From: Clostridiaceae bacterium BRH_c20a
GTDB taxonomy: Bacteria > Bacillota > Peptococcia > Peptococcales > BICA1-8
NCBI GenBank assembly: GCA_000961765.1
Contig: LADT01000063.1
Coordinates: 1-37,213, forward strand
DNA length: 37,213 bases
Reading direction: 5' to 3'
Part shown: positions 16,704 through 24,416 of the stretch, piece by piece
How the letters are laid out: each line of letters opens with the position of its first letter
How positions within the stretch are numbered: the stretch's first letter is position 1
Translations under genes and position numbers: made by a program
Notes under the pieces: generated by a model
The model's input: the letters and a program-made list of their open reading frames with translations, nothing else
The model's database searches: none
What the model was told of the DNA's origin: nothing

Positions 16704-16943
16704 TGTATTTTGATTTTCTACCTATAATATGATACCTAAGGAAATCTAAATATAAAATTCTCATTTATCTCAATAGATATCTAGGTTTTTTGTAACCGTT
16801 AAGTATTTGTGAACAAATTTTGCTAAATAACCTTTAAAGCATAATATTATATTTCTAAATGATTTTTTCGGCTTGACCCTATTACTATACAGTTTAAATG
16901 AATAACCTCACATTTATGAATTTGTACATTCAGTACATTTGAG

Positions 16944-16985
16944 AAATACCAAAGCCTTGATATTAAAGCTTTGGTATTTTTGATT
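16944..16985 (+). terminator. Terminator after block A
   Basis: AAATACCAAAGC (16944-16955) pairs perfectly with GCTTTGGTATTT (16968-16979), with a 12-base loop and a following T-rich run. It lies 240 bases after the flavoprotein stop and is the only good intrinsic terminator seen before the IS21 relic. Confidence 0.75.
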
Positions 16986-17030
16986 TTTTGAGTTTCACCT
17001 CAAACAAAAATTAAATATTTTTCGATTATA

Positions 17031-17491
17031 CTCATGAATTATTCGGTCAAAATTGCGGTTGTATTGCTGGACCCCTAGTAGTTGGCCCCAATCTCCGGGT
17101 CCTTTATTGGAAGTTATAATAATTGAGATTTGACCCATAGAGTTTGTTATAAGCTGAAAAAACATGTTAGCTTAATTGCTATCCATAGCCATAAACATTA
17201 AATCATCAATAGGTTATAGTTTTTTCAACCCACAACAATTTCTTTAATTGCTGCAACTGTTTTTACTTAGTGATTGTTGCTCGGTTATGTTGAAATTGTC
17301 TGTCGTTCCGGGAAAGCAGCCCATTTAAGCCACTTATCCCGTTGCTTTTAATAGCTCATAATTAATAATTTTATGTAAGAATCCCTGATAGCTAAGCCCC
17401 TTTGTTTGTGCCTTTAACAAAAAGTCATCAAGAACTTTGACCATTTCAAAGTTTTTAATGTACTGGATTTTTTTTTGGTTGTTTCAAACAT
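17031..17491 (-). pseudogene. IS21-family istB relic
   Basis: The minus strand carries decayed but recognisable IstB segments. From a possible ATG at 17491 (with AAAGGGG upstream on the minus strand), a shifted frame reads LDDFLLKAQTKGLSYQGFL, then WAAFPERQTI after a gap with stops, matching the IstB N-terminus. Nearer 17031-17215, DDLMFMAMD, a stop, then ANMFFQLITNSMGQISIIIT, SNKGPGDWG and FDRIIHE match the Walker B to sensor region and C-terminus. The middle part with the Walker A ATP-binding loop is deleted, leaving about 460 of the usual 750 bases. IstB is the ATPase helper of IS21 transposition, so this copy must be dead. An istA tail may precede it (17500-17660, minus strand), but that match is weak. 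Confidence 0.7.
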
Positions 17492-17949
17492 GTATTACCC
17501 CTTTAAGAATAGATTGGTAGGTTTTAATGCCCTAATTTGTGGCTTAGTTTTTAGTTTACTGCGATTCGCTTTATTAGTTTCTTTATCATAAATCACTTAA
17601 TTGGTTTCATCAACTATTACAATAGCAACTTTTTAGAAAAACAATCAAAAATCGACTTAATTCGACAAAAAATTCAGAATATTTTTTTATAGTTAGCAGG
17701 ATTTTAAAAAAAAGGATAGAATAATATAATTTATAAAAGTTCATGATTTTAAACAAGTGTTTCTCTTTTAAAACATGTACGAAATGTAAATGTGCAAATA
17801 AACTTTATATCCATATTTATGTAAATTGTTAAGTTTGATTTCTCTAAGCAAATTCGATTACCCTGTTAGTTAAGAATTGTGGAATAGACGTTTAATTCTG
17901 ATAATAACTAGTAAAATTAATAAAGTTGAATAAAGTCGAAAAATTCAAA
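17492..17949. other. AT-rich stretch without recognisable gene
   Basis: This is DNA between the istB relic and the block B promoter. Every frame is broken by stops. Short near-repeats such as AATCGACTTAATTCGAC (about 17648-17664) and AAAGTTGAATAAAGTCGAA (about 17923-17941) are present. I see no tRNA, riboswitch or intact small gene. Confidence 0.4.
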
Positions 17950-17950
17950 G

Positions 17951-17978
17951 TTAAACTTTTTTTTAATTATTATATAAT
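17951..17978 (+). promoter_or_regulatory. Candidate sigma-A promoter for block B
   Basis: TTAAAC at 17951-17956 and a perfect TATAAT at 17973-17978 are separated by 16 bases in a very T-rich spacer. It is the best promoter-like sequence in the long gap upstream of the block B dctQ, and would give a leader of about 140 bases. Confidence 0.5.
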
Positions 17979-18027
17979 TTAAAAATGTTTAATAGGCTAA
18001 ATATTGAGAAAACTGCAAAGTCTAAAT

Positions 18028-18050
18028 AAGGAGGTATTAAAAAAATGTAA
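18028..18050 (+). promoter_or_regulatory. Near-perfect SD followed by a start-stop (ATG-TAA)
   Basis: AAGGAGGT at 18028-18035 is followed after 9 bases by ATG 18045 and immediately TAA 18048. It lies in the untranslated leader of block B, 77 bases before the dctQ start. Minimal AUG-stop elements can trap ribosomes and affect downstream mRNA; it could also be a relic of a lost gene start. Confidence 0.35.
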
Positions 18051-18126
18051 AATAAATGGTTATTGTAGTTTGAAAAAGATGAATTAATAATTAATAACTA
18101 AGTTGGAGAGACGGAGGCGATGACAG

Positions 18127-18651
18127 ATGAATTTAGAAACCCCGCAAGAGGTGGTGAAGGCAAGTATATTACGGCAATATGTAAACTTAATGGATGTTGT
18201 AAATAAACTTCTAGTTAAACTTATTGGAGTTATGATGTTATTAATGAGCATTTTTGTATTTATTCAAGTTTTTTGCAGATATCTACTCGGATTTACTATT
18301 CCCTGGACCGAGGAGATAGCCCGTTATCTGATGATTTGGAGCACATTTTTAGGCGCATCAGTAGCTATGCGAAGATCGTCATTAATATCTTTGGAAATTT
18401 TTGTTCATTTTACTCCTAAACTAGTATCTAAAATCATTACATTTTCTGCTATTGTAATCTCTTTTGTATTCTTTTTGGTATTAAGTAAGATTGGTTTAGA
18501 AATGATCATTTTGTCAGGTACTGAAACTTCCCCGGTAACAAAATTTCCTATGACCTATGTTTATGCAGCTTTGCCAGTATCAATGGTATTTATGGTATTT
18601 AATGGTATTGTAGTTTTTATAGAAAAATTTTTGCTAAAGGAAGGTGTATAA
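18127..18651 (+). CDS. dctQ: TRAP transporter small permease (block B)
   Basis: This 174-residue membrane protein has four hydrophobic segments. The family core is IFVFIQVFCRYLLGFTIPWT, then EEIARYLMIWSTFLGASVAM, with the conserved Arg and Trp pattern of DctQ subunits. It pairs with DctM to form the TRAP membrane complex. ATG 18127 has GGAGG 8-12 bases upstream; an earlier ATG at 18121 is out of frame. Its stop overlaps the region just before the dctM start (18656). It is the first gene of block B, so here the order is Q-M-P rather than the P-Q-M of block A. Unlike the block A copy it has no frameshift, and the two have equal length once that copy is repaired. Confidence 0.9.
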   Translation: MNLETPQEVVKASILRQYVNLMDVVNKLLVKLIGVMMLLMSIFVFIQVFCRYLLGFTIPWTEEIARYLMIWSTFLGASVAMRRSSLISLEIFVHFTPKLVSKIITFSAIVISFVFFLVLSKIGLEMIILSGTETSPVTKFPMTYVYAALPVSMVFMVFNGIVVFIEKFLLKEGV

Positions 18652-18655
18652 AGAT

Positions 18656-19939
18656 ATGGCATTACCTTTAGTATTTTCTTTATTGATTTTGCTTTTTTTA
18701 AGTGTTCCTGTAGCGTTCTCTCTAGGGCTTTCTGCCATAATAGCTATGAAAATGTCAGGTATGACCTCTATGCTTGCCGTAGTACAATCGATGTTTGCTA
18801 ATATGGATTCCTTTCCCTTAATGGCTGTACCCTTCTTTATGTTGGCAGGTGACTTAATGCAGTGGAGTGGTATTTCTGAAAAATTGATAAATCTGGCAAA
18901 GACAATGGTTGGGCATATACGGGGGGGGTTAGGTGCAGTCTCAGTAGTAACTTCTATGTTTTTTGCTACTTTATCAGGTTCTAGCTCCGCTACTACAGCT
19001 TCTATAGGAAGTATTCTTATCCCAGCCATGGAAAAGGAAGGTTATGACAAAAGATTTGCTGCCGCAATCTGTGCTTCTTCTGGTGAGTTGGGGGTTATTA
19101 TTCCCCCTAGTATATCTATGGTTATTTATGGAATAGCTGCCGGAGTTTCTATAGCCGATCTTTTTTTGGCTGGTTTTATACCAGGGATTCTTATTGGTTT
19201 CACGCTGATTATTACGGTGCATATTATTTCGCGGATTGAAGGTTATGGTGGAAGTGATACTTTCACTTGGAAGGAAAAAATCCGTATCACGTGGGAAGCC
19301 TTACCAGCTTTGGTTATGCCAATTATTATCCTTGGGGGTATCTATGGAGGCATATTTACACCAACTGAAGCTGCAGTGGTAGCTGTTGCGTATGCCTTTT
19401 TAGTAGGGTTGATTAATGGTCAGATTAAGTTTAATAAGGTAATTGATACATTTGGGAAATCAGGTGTATCTATGTCGATAATTTTAATTATAGTTGGAAA
19501 TGCCGCGGGATTTGCTTGGGTAGTTACCAGGGAACAAATTCCTAGTCAAGTTGCTGAATTAATGATTGGTTTATCCGCTAGTCCTATCGTATTTTTGTTA
19601 TTAACTAACTTATTTTTACTTGTTGTTGGTATGTTTATGGAAACTTTGGCGTCTATCTTGATTATTGCTCCAGTATTAGCTCCAATTGCTATCCAGTATG
19701 GGATTAATCCTGTGCATTTCGGTTTAATTATGGTTGTTAACCTGGCTATAGGTATGCTCACGCCACCTGTTGGAGTAAATCTTTTTGTAGCTTGTGCAAT
19801 TGCCAAAATTCGGTTGGATGAAATTATATCACCGCTACTTAAATTTTTATTTATATTAATAGTGGATGTCCTTATTATCTCTTATATTCCTCAACTATCA
19901 CTTTGGTTGCCATCCTTATTTGGCAAGGGCGTCTATTAA
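18656..19939 (+). CDS. dctM: TRAP transporter large permease (block B)
   Basis: This 427-residue polytopic membrane protein of the DctM family has PFFMLAGDLMQWSG, TLSGSSSATTASIGSILIPAM, IIPPSISMVIYG and NLAIGMLTPPVGVNLFVACAIAKI as hallmarks. It is the sodium-coupled translocation subunit of a TRAP transporter. ATG 18656 is preferred over the in-frame GTG 18644, which lies inside dctQ; AAGGAAGG at about 18637 serves it. It sits 4 bases after the dctQ stop and about 90 bases before dctP. A short frame at 19972 with its own ribosome site overlaps the dctP start and could encode a 24-residue peptide, but I have no support for it as a gene. Confidence 0.93.
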   Translation: MALPLVFSLLILLFLSVPVAFSLGLSAIIAMKMSGMTSMLAVVQSMFANMDSFPLMAVPFFMLAGDLMQWSGISEKLINLAKTMVGHIRGGLGAVSVVTSMFFATLSGSSSATTASIGSILIPAMEKEGYDKRFAAAICASSGELGVIIPPSISMVIYGIAAGVSIADLFLAGFIPGILIGFTLIITVHIISRIEGYGGSDTFTWKEKIRITWEALPALVMPIIILGGIYGGIFTPTEAAVVAVAYAFLVGLINGQIKFNKVIDTFGKSGVSMSIILIIVGNAAGFAWVVTREQIPSQVAELMIGLSASPIVFLLLTNLFLLVVGMFMETLASILIIAPVLAPIAIQYGINPVHFGLIMVVNLAIGMLTPPVGVNLFVACAIAKIRLDEIISPLLKFLFILIVDVLIISYIPQLSLWLPSLFGKGVY

Positions 19940-20032
19940 AAAAAAGTTAAGTTTAAAATAGGGGGTGATAAATGAAAATAATTTTGCCCAATCTTAGGTT
20001 TAAAGCCAAAAAAATTGAAAGGGGTTATAACT

Positions 20033-21094
20033 ATGAAAATTGGTAAGTTGAAACTCTTAATTCTATTTACTTTGTTGGTAGCATTAATGGTAACTTTAAC
20101 TGGGTGTGGTGGAGCAGAGAAAAAGGAAGAACCTCCTAAACAAAGTGAACAAAAACAAGAGGAACCTAAACCTCAAGTGAAGGCCAGAAAGTTAAACTAT
20201 GGTATTACTTTGGTCATGGATAACCATTATGGTCTGTTAGGCTTAAAATGGAACGAACTAATAAAACAAAAAACAAATGGAGAACTTGAATTAGCAATGT
20301 TCCCATCTAGCCAATTAGGTGGAGAGGTGCAGATGATTCAGGCTGCTCGTGCTGGTACACAAGATACTTTGGTAACTGCCCAAGCTGTACTAGAAAATAC
20401 AATTCCTGAATGGTCATTGTTTGATGTCCCTTATTTATTTGATAGTGTTGAGCAAGCAAATAAAGTATTAAGTAAAGGTAAAGTGCCTGAAGAGTTCTTG
20501 AAAATGCTGGAACCACATGGGTTAATAGGCTTTGGTTTTCTATCCGTAATGGAGAGAAATGTATTCTCCAATAATCCTATTGAAACAGTAGATGATATGA
20601 AAGGCATGAAAGTAAGGGTAATGCAATCTCCAGGTTATGTTGGGGCGTATAATGCTTTGGGTGCTAGCCCAACTCCAATGGCTTATAACGAAGTGTATGT
20701 AGCTTTACAACAAAAAGTTGTTGACGGTGCAGATACATCTCCTGACCAATTTATGCAAGATAAGTTCGTAGAGGTTGCAAAATATTATAACATAACAAAA
20801 GTACATTATTTACCAGCTGTATTACTTATGGGTCAACCAACTTGGAAAAGCTTAACTCAGGAACAGCAAAAAGCTGTTACAGAGGCTGCTGATGAAGCAT
20901 TAGAATATGCACGTGGAATTTATATGGATCATTATAATAAAGCAATAAAAGATATGCAAGACCGTGGAGTTACAGTAGTGAAGCCTGACCTCACAGAATT
21001 CAAGAAAAAAGCACAACCAGCCGTAGAACAGCTTGTAAAAGATATCCCAAGAGGGCAAGAATTATTCGATATGATTCAAGAAGCTAAAAAGTAA
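20033..21094 (+). CDS. dctP: TRAP transporter substrate-binding lipoprotein (block B)
   Basis: This 353-residue lipoprotein has the signal peptide and lipobox TLTGC (Cys25), followed by a Lys/Glu/Pro-rich linker. The DctP fold is shown by MKGMKVRVMQSPGYVGAYNA, with the carboxylate-binding Arg, and by PMAYNEVYVALQQKVVDGAD. It captures a carboxylate outside the membrane for the DctQM permease just upstream. ATG 20033 has GAAAGGGG at a suitable distance; the TTG at 20015 is upstream of that site. The protein differs clearly from the block A DctP, so the two transporters may take different acids. A GC-rich hairpin follows at 21117-21141, as a hairpin also follows the block A dctP. Confidence 0.93.
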   Translation: MKIGKLKLLILFTLLVALMVTLTGCGGAEKKEEPPKQSEQKQEEPKPQVKARKLNYGITLVMDNHYGLLGLKWNELIKQKTNGELELAMFPSSQLGGEVQMIQAARAGTQDTLVTAQAVLENTIPEWSLFDVPYLFDSVEQANKVLSKGKVPEEFLKMLEPHGLIGFGFLSVMERNVFSNNPIETVDDMKGMKVRVMQSPGYVGAYNALGASPTPMAYNEVYVALQQKVVDGADTSPDQFMQDKFVEVAKYYNITKVHYLPAVLLMGQPTWKSLTQEQQKAVTEAADEALEYARGIYMDHYNKAIKDMQDRGVTVVKPDLTEFKKKAQPAVEQLVKDIPRGQELFDMIQEAKK

Positions 21095-21116
21095 AAAGAA
21101 TATTTAATAATTAACT

Positions 21117-21141
21117 ATTTGGGGGCTATATGCCCCCGAAT
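21117..21141 (+). promoter_or_regulatory. Intercistronic hairpin after dctP (block B)
   Basis: GGGGGC (21121-21126) and GCCCCC (21132-21137) form a tight GC stem with a 5-base loop TATAT, extended by ATTT/GAAT pairing with one wobble. There is no T-run after it. Its place after dctP parallels 11447-11495 and suggests mRNA stabilisation or partial termination. Confidence 0.65.
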
Positions 21142-21164
21142 ATATAAATGGAGGCTATAAAAAC

Positions 21165-21605
21165 ATGAATCCACATATGGATTATCTCAAAATAGGGGAG
21201 ACTGAGTCATTTTCCAAAACAGTGTCAGAATACGATATTTATGCATTTGCTGGAATAGTAGGTGATTTTTATGGAGTTCATTTGAATGAAGAGTACGCTA
21301 AGCAAACTCAGTTTGGTACTAGAATTGCTCAAGGGGCTTTGATGGTAGGTTTTATTGCTACATTAATGGGATATATGGCTGCTAAAGTACCTTCTCCTGG
21401 GGCAGTTTCTTATAGATATGATATTAAATTTAAGGCTCCTGTCTTTATGGGCGACACTATTACATCTAAACTTGTATTAATTGAAAAACAGGAAGAAAGA
21501 AATAGTTGTATCTATGAAGCTACATGTGCAAACCAGAATGGAGTTATAGTAGCGGCTGGACAGACGGTTCTAAAAGTATTAACACCTGATATAGTTAAAG
21601 AATAA
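21165..21605 (+). CDS. MaoC-like enoyl-CoA hydratase, copy 3 (block B)
   Basis: This hot-dog protein of 146 residues has the (R)-hydratase pair Asp34 and His39 in VGDFYGVHLNEEYA. IAQGALMVGFIATLMGY occupies the place of the family IAHG helix, with Gln instead of His. The C-terminal half ends in GQTVLKVLTPDIV. It would hydrate an enoyl-CoA or dehydrate a 3-hydroxyacyl-CoA. ATG 21165 has GGAGG about 10 bases upstream. It lies between the transporter and the first acyl-CoA dehydrogenase of block B. It is clearly more distant from copies 1 and 2 than they are from each other, so it is not a recent duplicate. Confidence 0.85.
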   Translation: MNPHMDYLKIGETESFSKTVSEYDIYAFAGIVGDFYGVHLNEEYAKQTQFGTRIAQGALMVGFIATLMGYMAAKVPSPGAVSYRYDIKFKAPVFMGDTITSKLVLIEKQEERNSCIYEATCANQNGVIVAAGQTVLKVLTPDIVKE

Positions 21606-21632
21606 TTTTTTTTATGATAGGAGGTCTATAAT

Positions 21633-22772
21633 ATGAACTTTGAACTTTCGGAAGAACAATTGATGATACAAAAAATGGCCCGTCGTTTTGCTGAAGAAAA
21701 AATTGCACCTATCGCAGAAAAATCATGGGAAGAAGAGGAATTCCCTTATGATCTTTTTGCACAAATGGGTGAGTTGGGTTTAGTAGGTATTCCCTATCCG
21801 GAGGAGTATAATGGCGGCGGAATGGATGTTTTGACCTTTGCTTTAGTTCTTGAGGAATTGGCACGTATTGATAATTCAGTGGCAAATTCTATAATGGCTA
21901 ATTCATCGTGTGCATCACTAATTAATAATTTTGGAACTACTGAACATAAAGAAAAATATTTGGCACCAATTCTTGCTGGAGAGAAAATTGGAGCAATTGG
22001 TTTGACTGAACCTAATGCAGGTAGTGATGCGGCAGCAATCCAAACAACAGCTGTTTTAAATGGTGATGAATGGATTATAAATGGAAGTAAAATCTTTATA
22101 ACTAATTCCGGGACAGATATAACTTGGCCAGTAGTAATTGCTGCTGTCACTGGAACAGGTGAAAAAAAAGAAATTAGCAATTTTATCGTTTCTAGTGGAA
22201 CTCCAGGGTTTAACATTAGTAAAAAATTTAAAAAAATTGGGTGGAGGGCTTCTGATACAAGGGAACTGAGTTTTGATGACTGTCGAATTCCTGCAGAAAA
22301 CCTTTTGGGTAAACGAGGAGAAGGTCTGAAACAGACTCTTTCTACAATAAATACCGGACGAATCTTAATTGCTTCCATGGCTGTAGGTTTAGCTCAAGGA
22401 GTACTGGATGCTTGCTTAGACTATGTTAAAGGAAGATTTGCTTTTGGTAAACCAATAGGTAAATTTCAAACTATTCAGCATAAATTAGCAGATATGGCTA
22501 CTAAGACAGAAATAGCTAGAGTTATGGTGCATAAAGCGGCGGTTTTAAGGGATTCCGGGAAACCTTTTTCTAAAGAAGCATCTATGGCTAAGCTTTTTGC
22601 AACAGAAATGGCAATGGAAGCTGCTCACCAGGGAATCCAAATTCACGGTGGTTATGGAATAATGACTGAATACGCTGTATCTAGATATTTCGGTGATGCA
22701 AAAGTATTAGAAATTGTTGAGGGTACTTCTGAAATTCAACGCACAGTTATAGCTCGTCAGTTAGGCTTATAA
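21633..22772 (+). CDS. Acyl-CoA dehydrogenase 1 (block B)
   Basis: This 379-residue FAD enzyme of the acyl-CoA dehydrogenase family inserts, or in reverse removes, an alpha-beta double bond in an acyl-CoA, passing electrons to ETF. Family features are LTEPNAGSDAAA (FAD binding), FGKPIGKFQTIQHKLADMAT, IQIHGGYGIMTEYAVSRYFGDAKV and the C-terminal catalytic loop IVEGTSEIQ with Glu363 as the predicted base. The length is typical of short- and branched-chain enzymes. ATG 21633 follows TAGGAGG at good spacing, 27 bases after the MaoC stop. etfBA at the end of the operon are the likely electron partner. A second, different acyl-CoA dehydrogenase lies at 26162. Confidence 0.93.
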   Translation: MNFELSEEQLMIQKMARRFAEEKIAPIAEKSWEEEEFPYDLFAQMGELGLVGIPYPEEYNGGGMDVLTFALVLEELARIDNSVANSIMANSSCASLINNFGTTEHKEKYLAPILAGEKIGAIGLTEPNAGSDAAAIQTTAVLNGDEWIINGSKIFITNSGTDITWPVVIAAVTGTGEKKEISNFIVSSGTPGFNISKKFKKIGWRASDTRELSFDDCRIPAENLLGKRGEGLKQTLSTINTGRILIASMAVGLAQGVLDACLDYVKGRFAFGKPIGKFQTIQHKLADMATKTEIARVMVHKAAVLRDSGKPFSKEASMAKLFATEMAMEAAHQGIQIHGGYGIMTEYAVSRYFGDAKVLEIVEGTSEIQRTVIARQLGL

Positions 22773-22804
22773 TCAAGGTATTTACGAGAAAGGGGTAATT
22801 GAGA

Positions 22805-24373
22805 ATGGCTCCGAAATTTATTAGTGCTAAAGATGCGGCAGTGTTTATAAAAGATGAATGTGTACTCTGGATTGAAGGAAGCAGTGGAGGATTGAATGAG
22901 CCTGGTGCTTTATATGAGGCTGTATCTAAAAGATTTGAAGAAGATGGACATCCCAAGGACATTACACTAGTGCATAGTAATGGTATTGGTGATAGCAAGG
23001 GATTAGGTACTGATCTTTTTGCCAGAGAAGGATTAGTGAAATGCTGTATAGGTGGTCATTATGGTTTTGCTAATCAAATGGTTAAAATGATCAATGAAAA
23101 TAAACTAGAAGCTTATAATATTCCGCAAGGTGTAATAGCGCAATTAGCCAGAGAAATTGCATCGGGTCGCCCAGGACTAATTACTCATGTAGGGTTACAT
23201 ACTTTTGTAGACCCGAGAATTACAGGAGGGGCTTTAAATAGCATCTCAAAAAGAAAATTAGTAGAAGTAATAGACGTTAAAGGTAAAGAATACCTTTTTT
23301 ATCCTTCTTTCTCTATTGATGTAGTTTTTGTCAGAGGCACTTCTGCTGATGAGGATGGAAATATAAGTATGGAGGATGAAGTTTCTTATTTGAATATGTT
23401 AGCTGCTGCTCAAGCTGGTCATAATTGCGGAGGCATTGTTATAGCTCAGGTTAAGCGCAAAGTAAAAAAGGGTTCTTTAGATGCTAGACTTGTTAAAATA
23501 CCTGGTATTTTAGTAGATTATGTTGTTGTTGAGGAAAAACAGTGGCAAAGTTTTGTCGGTGAATATAATCCTGCCCTTTGTGGCGCTGCAAAGGTTGTAA
23601 TCGCGTCCACTATTGAAAGAGAATTAAGTGAACGCAAAATTGTTGCACGTAGAGCAGCAATGGAATTAATTCCTGGGGTAATTAATTTAGGTTTTGGTAT
23701 GTCCTCAGAAGTGGCAAGTGTTGCTGCTGAGGAAGGTTTAGCTGAAGATATTGTACTAACTATTGAACAAGGTGCTGTGGGAGGAGTTCCAGCTAGTGGA
23801 TTGATTTTTGGGTGTGCTATGAATCCGCAGGCAATTATCGACCAGCCAAACCAGTTTGATTTTTATGATGGTGGAGGCATCGATGTAACATTTTTAGGTC
23901 TAGCCCAAGCAGATCAATATGGTAATGTTAATGTAAGTAAATTTGGGTCAAGGATTGCTGGTGCCGGAGGATTTATCAATATAACTCAGGGCGCTAAATC
24001 TATTGTATATTGTGGTACTTTTACAGCAGGTGGATTAAAAATTGCCATAGAGGATGGAAAATTAAAAATACTAAATGAAGGAAAAATCAAAAAATTTGTT
24101 AGCCAAGTTGAACATATTACTTTTAGTGGTCAATTTGCACAAACGAGAAACACACCTGTACTATATGTCACAGAAAGAGCTGTTTTTGAATTAACTCCTG
24201 AAGGTGTGACCTTAATTGAAATTGCTCCTGGTATTGATTTGGAAAAAGATATTCTGGCAAATATGGAATTCATACCGGAAATTGCTAAGGATTTAAAAGA
24301 AATGAATCCTAGGATTTTCATGTCTGAAGTAATGGGAATTAAGGATATTATTTTGAATAAACAAAAGAAATAA
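22805..24373 (+). CDS. Family I acyl-CoA:carboxylate CoA-transferase (block B)
   Basis: This 522-residue fused alpha-beta CoA-transferase resembles propionate CoA-transferase and acetate/acetoacetate YdiF. The predicted catalytic Glu321 lies in TIEQGAVGGVPASG, close to the classic EaGavGG motif. GGGIDVTFLGLAQADQYGNVN and ERAVFELTPEGVTLIEIAPGIDL also match the family. It would activate the imported acid at the expense of another acyl-CoA, saving ATP. ATG 22805 is preferred to TTG 22799, since AAAGGGG at 22789-22795 then has 9-base spacing. It is followed within about 45 bases by an FrdA-like flavoprotein, the same pairing as in block A. The block A paralogue differs at the active-site loop (PEHGSLGG). 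Confidence 0.91.
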   Translation: MAPKFISAKDAAVFIKDECVLWIEGSSGGLNEPGALYEAVSKRFEEDGHPKDITLVHSNGIGDSKGLGTDLFAREGLVKCCIGGHYGFANQMVKMINENKLEAYNIPQGVIAQLAREIASGRPGLITHVGLHTFVDPRITGGALNSISKRKLVEVIDVKGKEYLFYPSFSIDVVFVRGTSADEDGNISMEDEVSYLNMLAAAQAGHNCGGIVIAQVKRKVKKGSLDARLVKIPGILVDYVVVEEKQWQSFVGEYNPALCGAAKVVIASTIERELSERKIVARRAAMELIPGVINLGFGMSSEVASVAAEEGLAEDIVLTIEQGAVGGVPASGLIFGCAMNPQAIIDQPNQFDFYDGGGIDVTFLGLAQADQYGNVNVSKFGSRIAGAGGFINITQGAKSIVYCGTFTAGGLKIAIEDGKLKILNEGKIKKFVSQVEHITFSGQFAQTRNTPVLYVTERAVFELTPEGVTLIEIAPGIDLEKDILANMEFIPEIAKDLKEMNPRIFMSEVMGIKDIILNKQKK

Positions 24374-24416
24374 AACATATATTCTAAATTGCTCTAAATA
24401 TGAAGGGAGTACTAAT

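Noticed and set aside
19972-20046. Possible 24-residue peptide with its own GGGGGTG site before dctP
   Set aside because: It overlaps the dctP start, has no recognisable features and may be only a spacer; support is too weak for a gene call.
21794-22378. Minus-strand open frame of 194 codons within acyl-CoA dehydrogenase 1
   Set aside because: It is antisense to a highly conserved gene, has no ribosome site and has a composition typical of a shadow frame.
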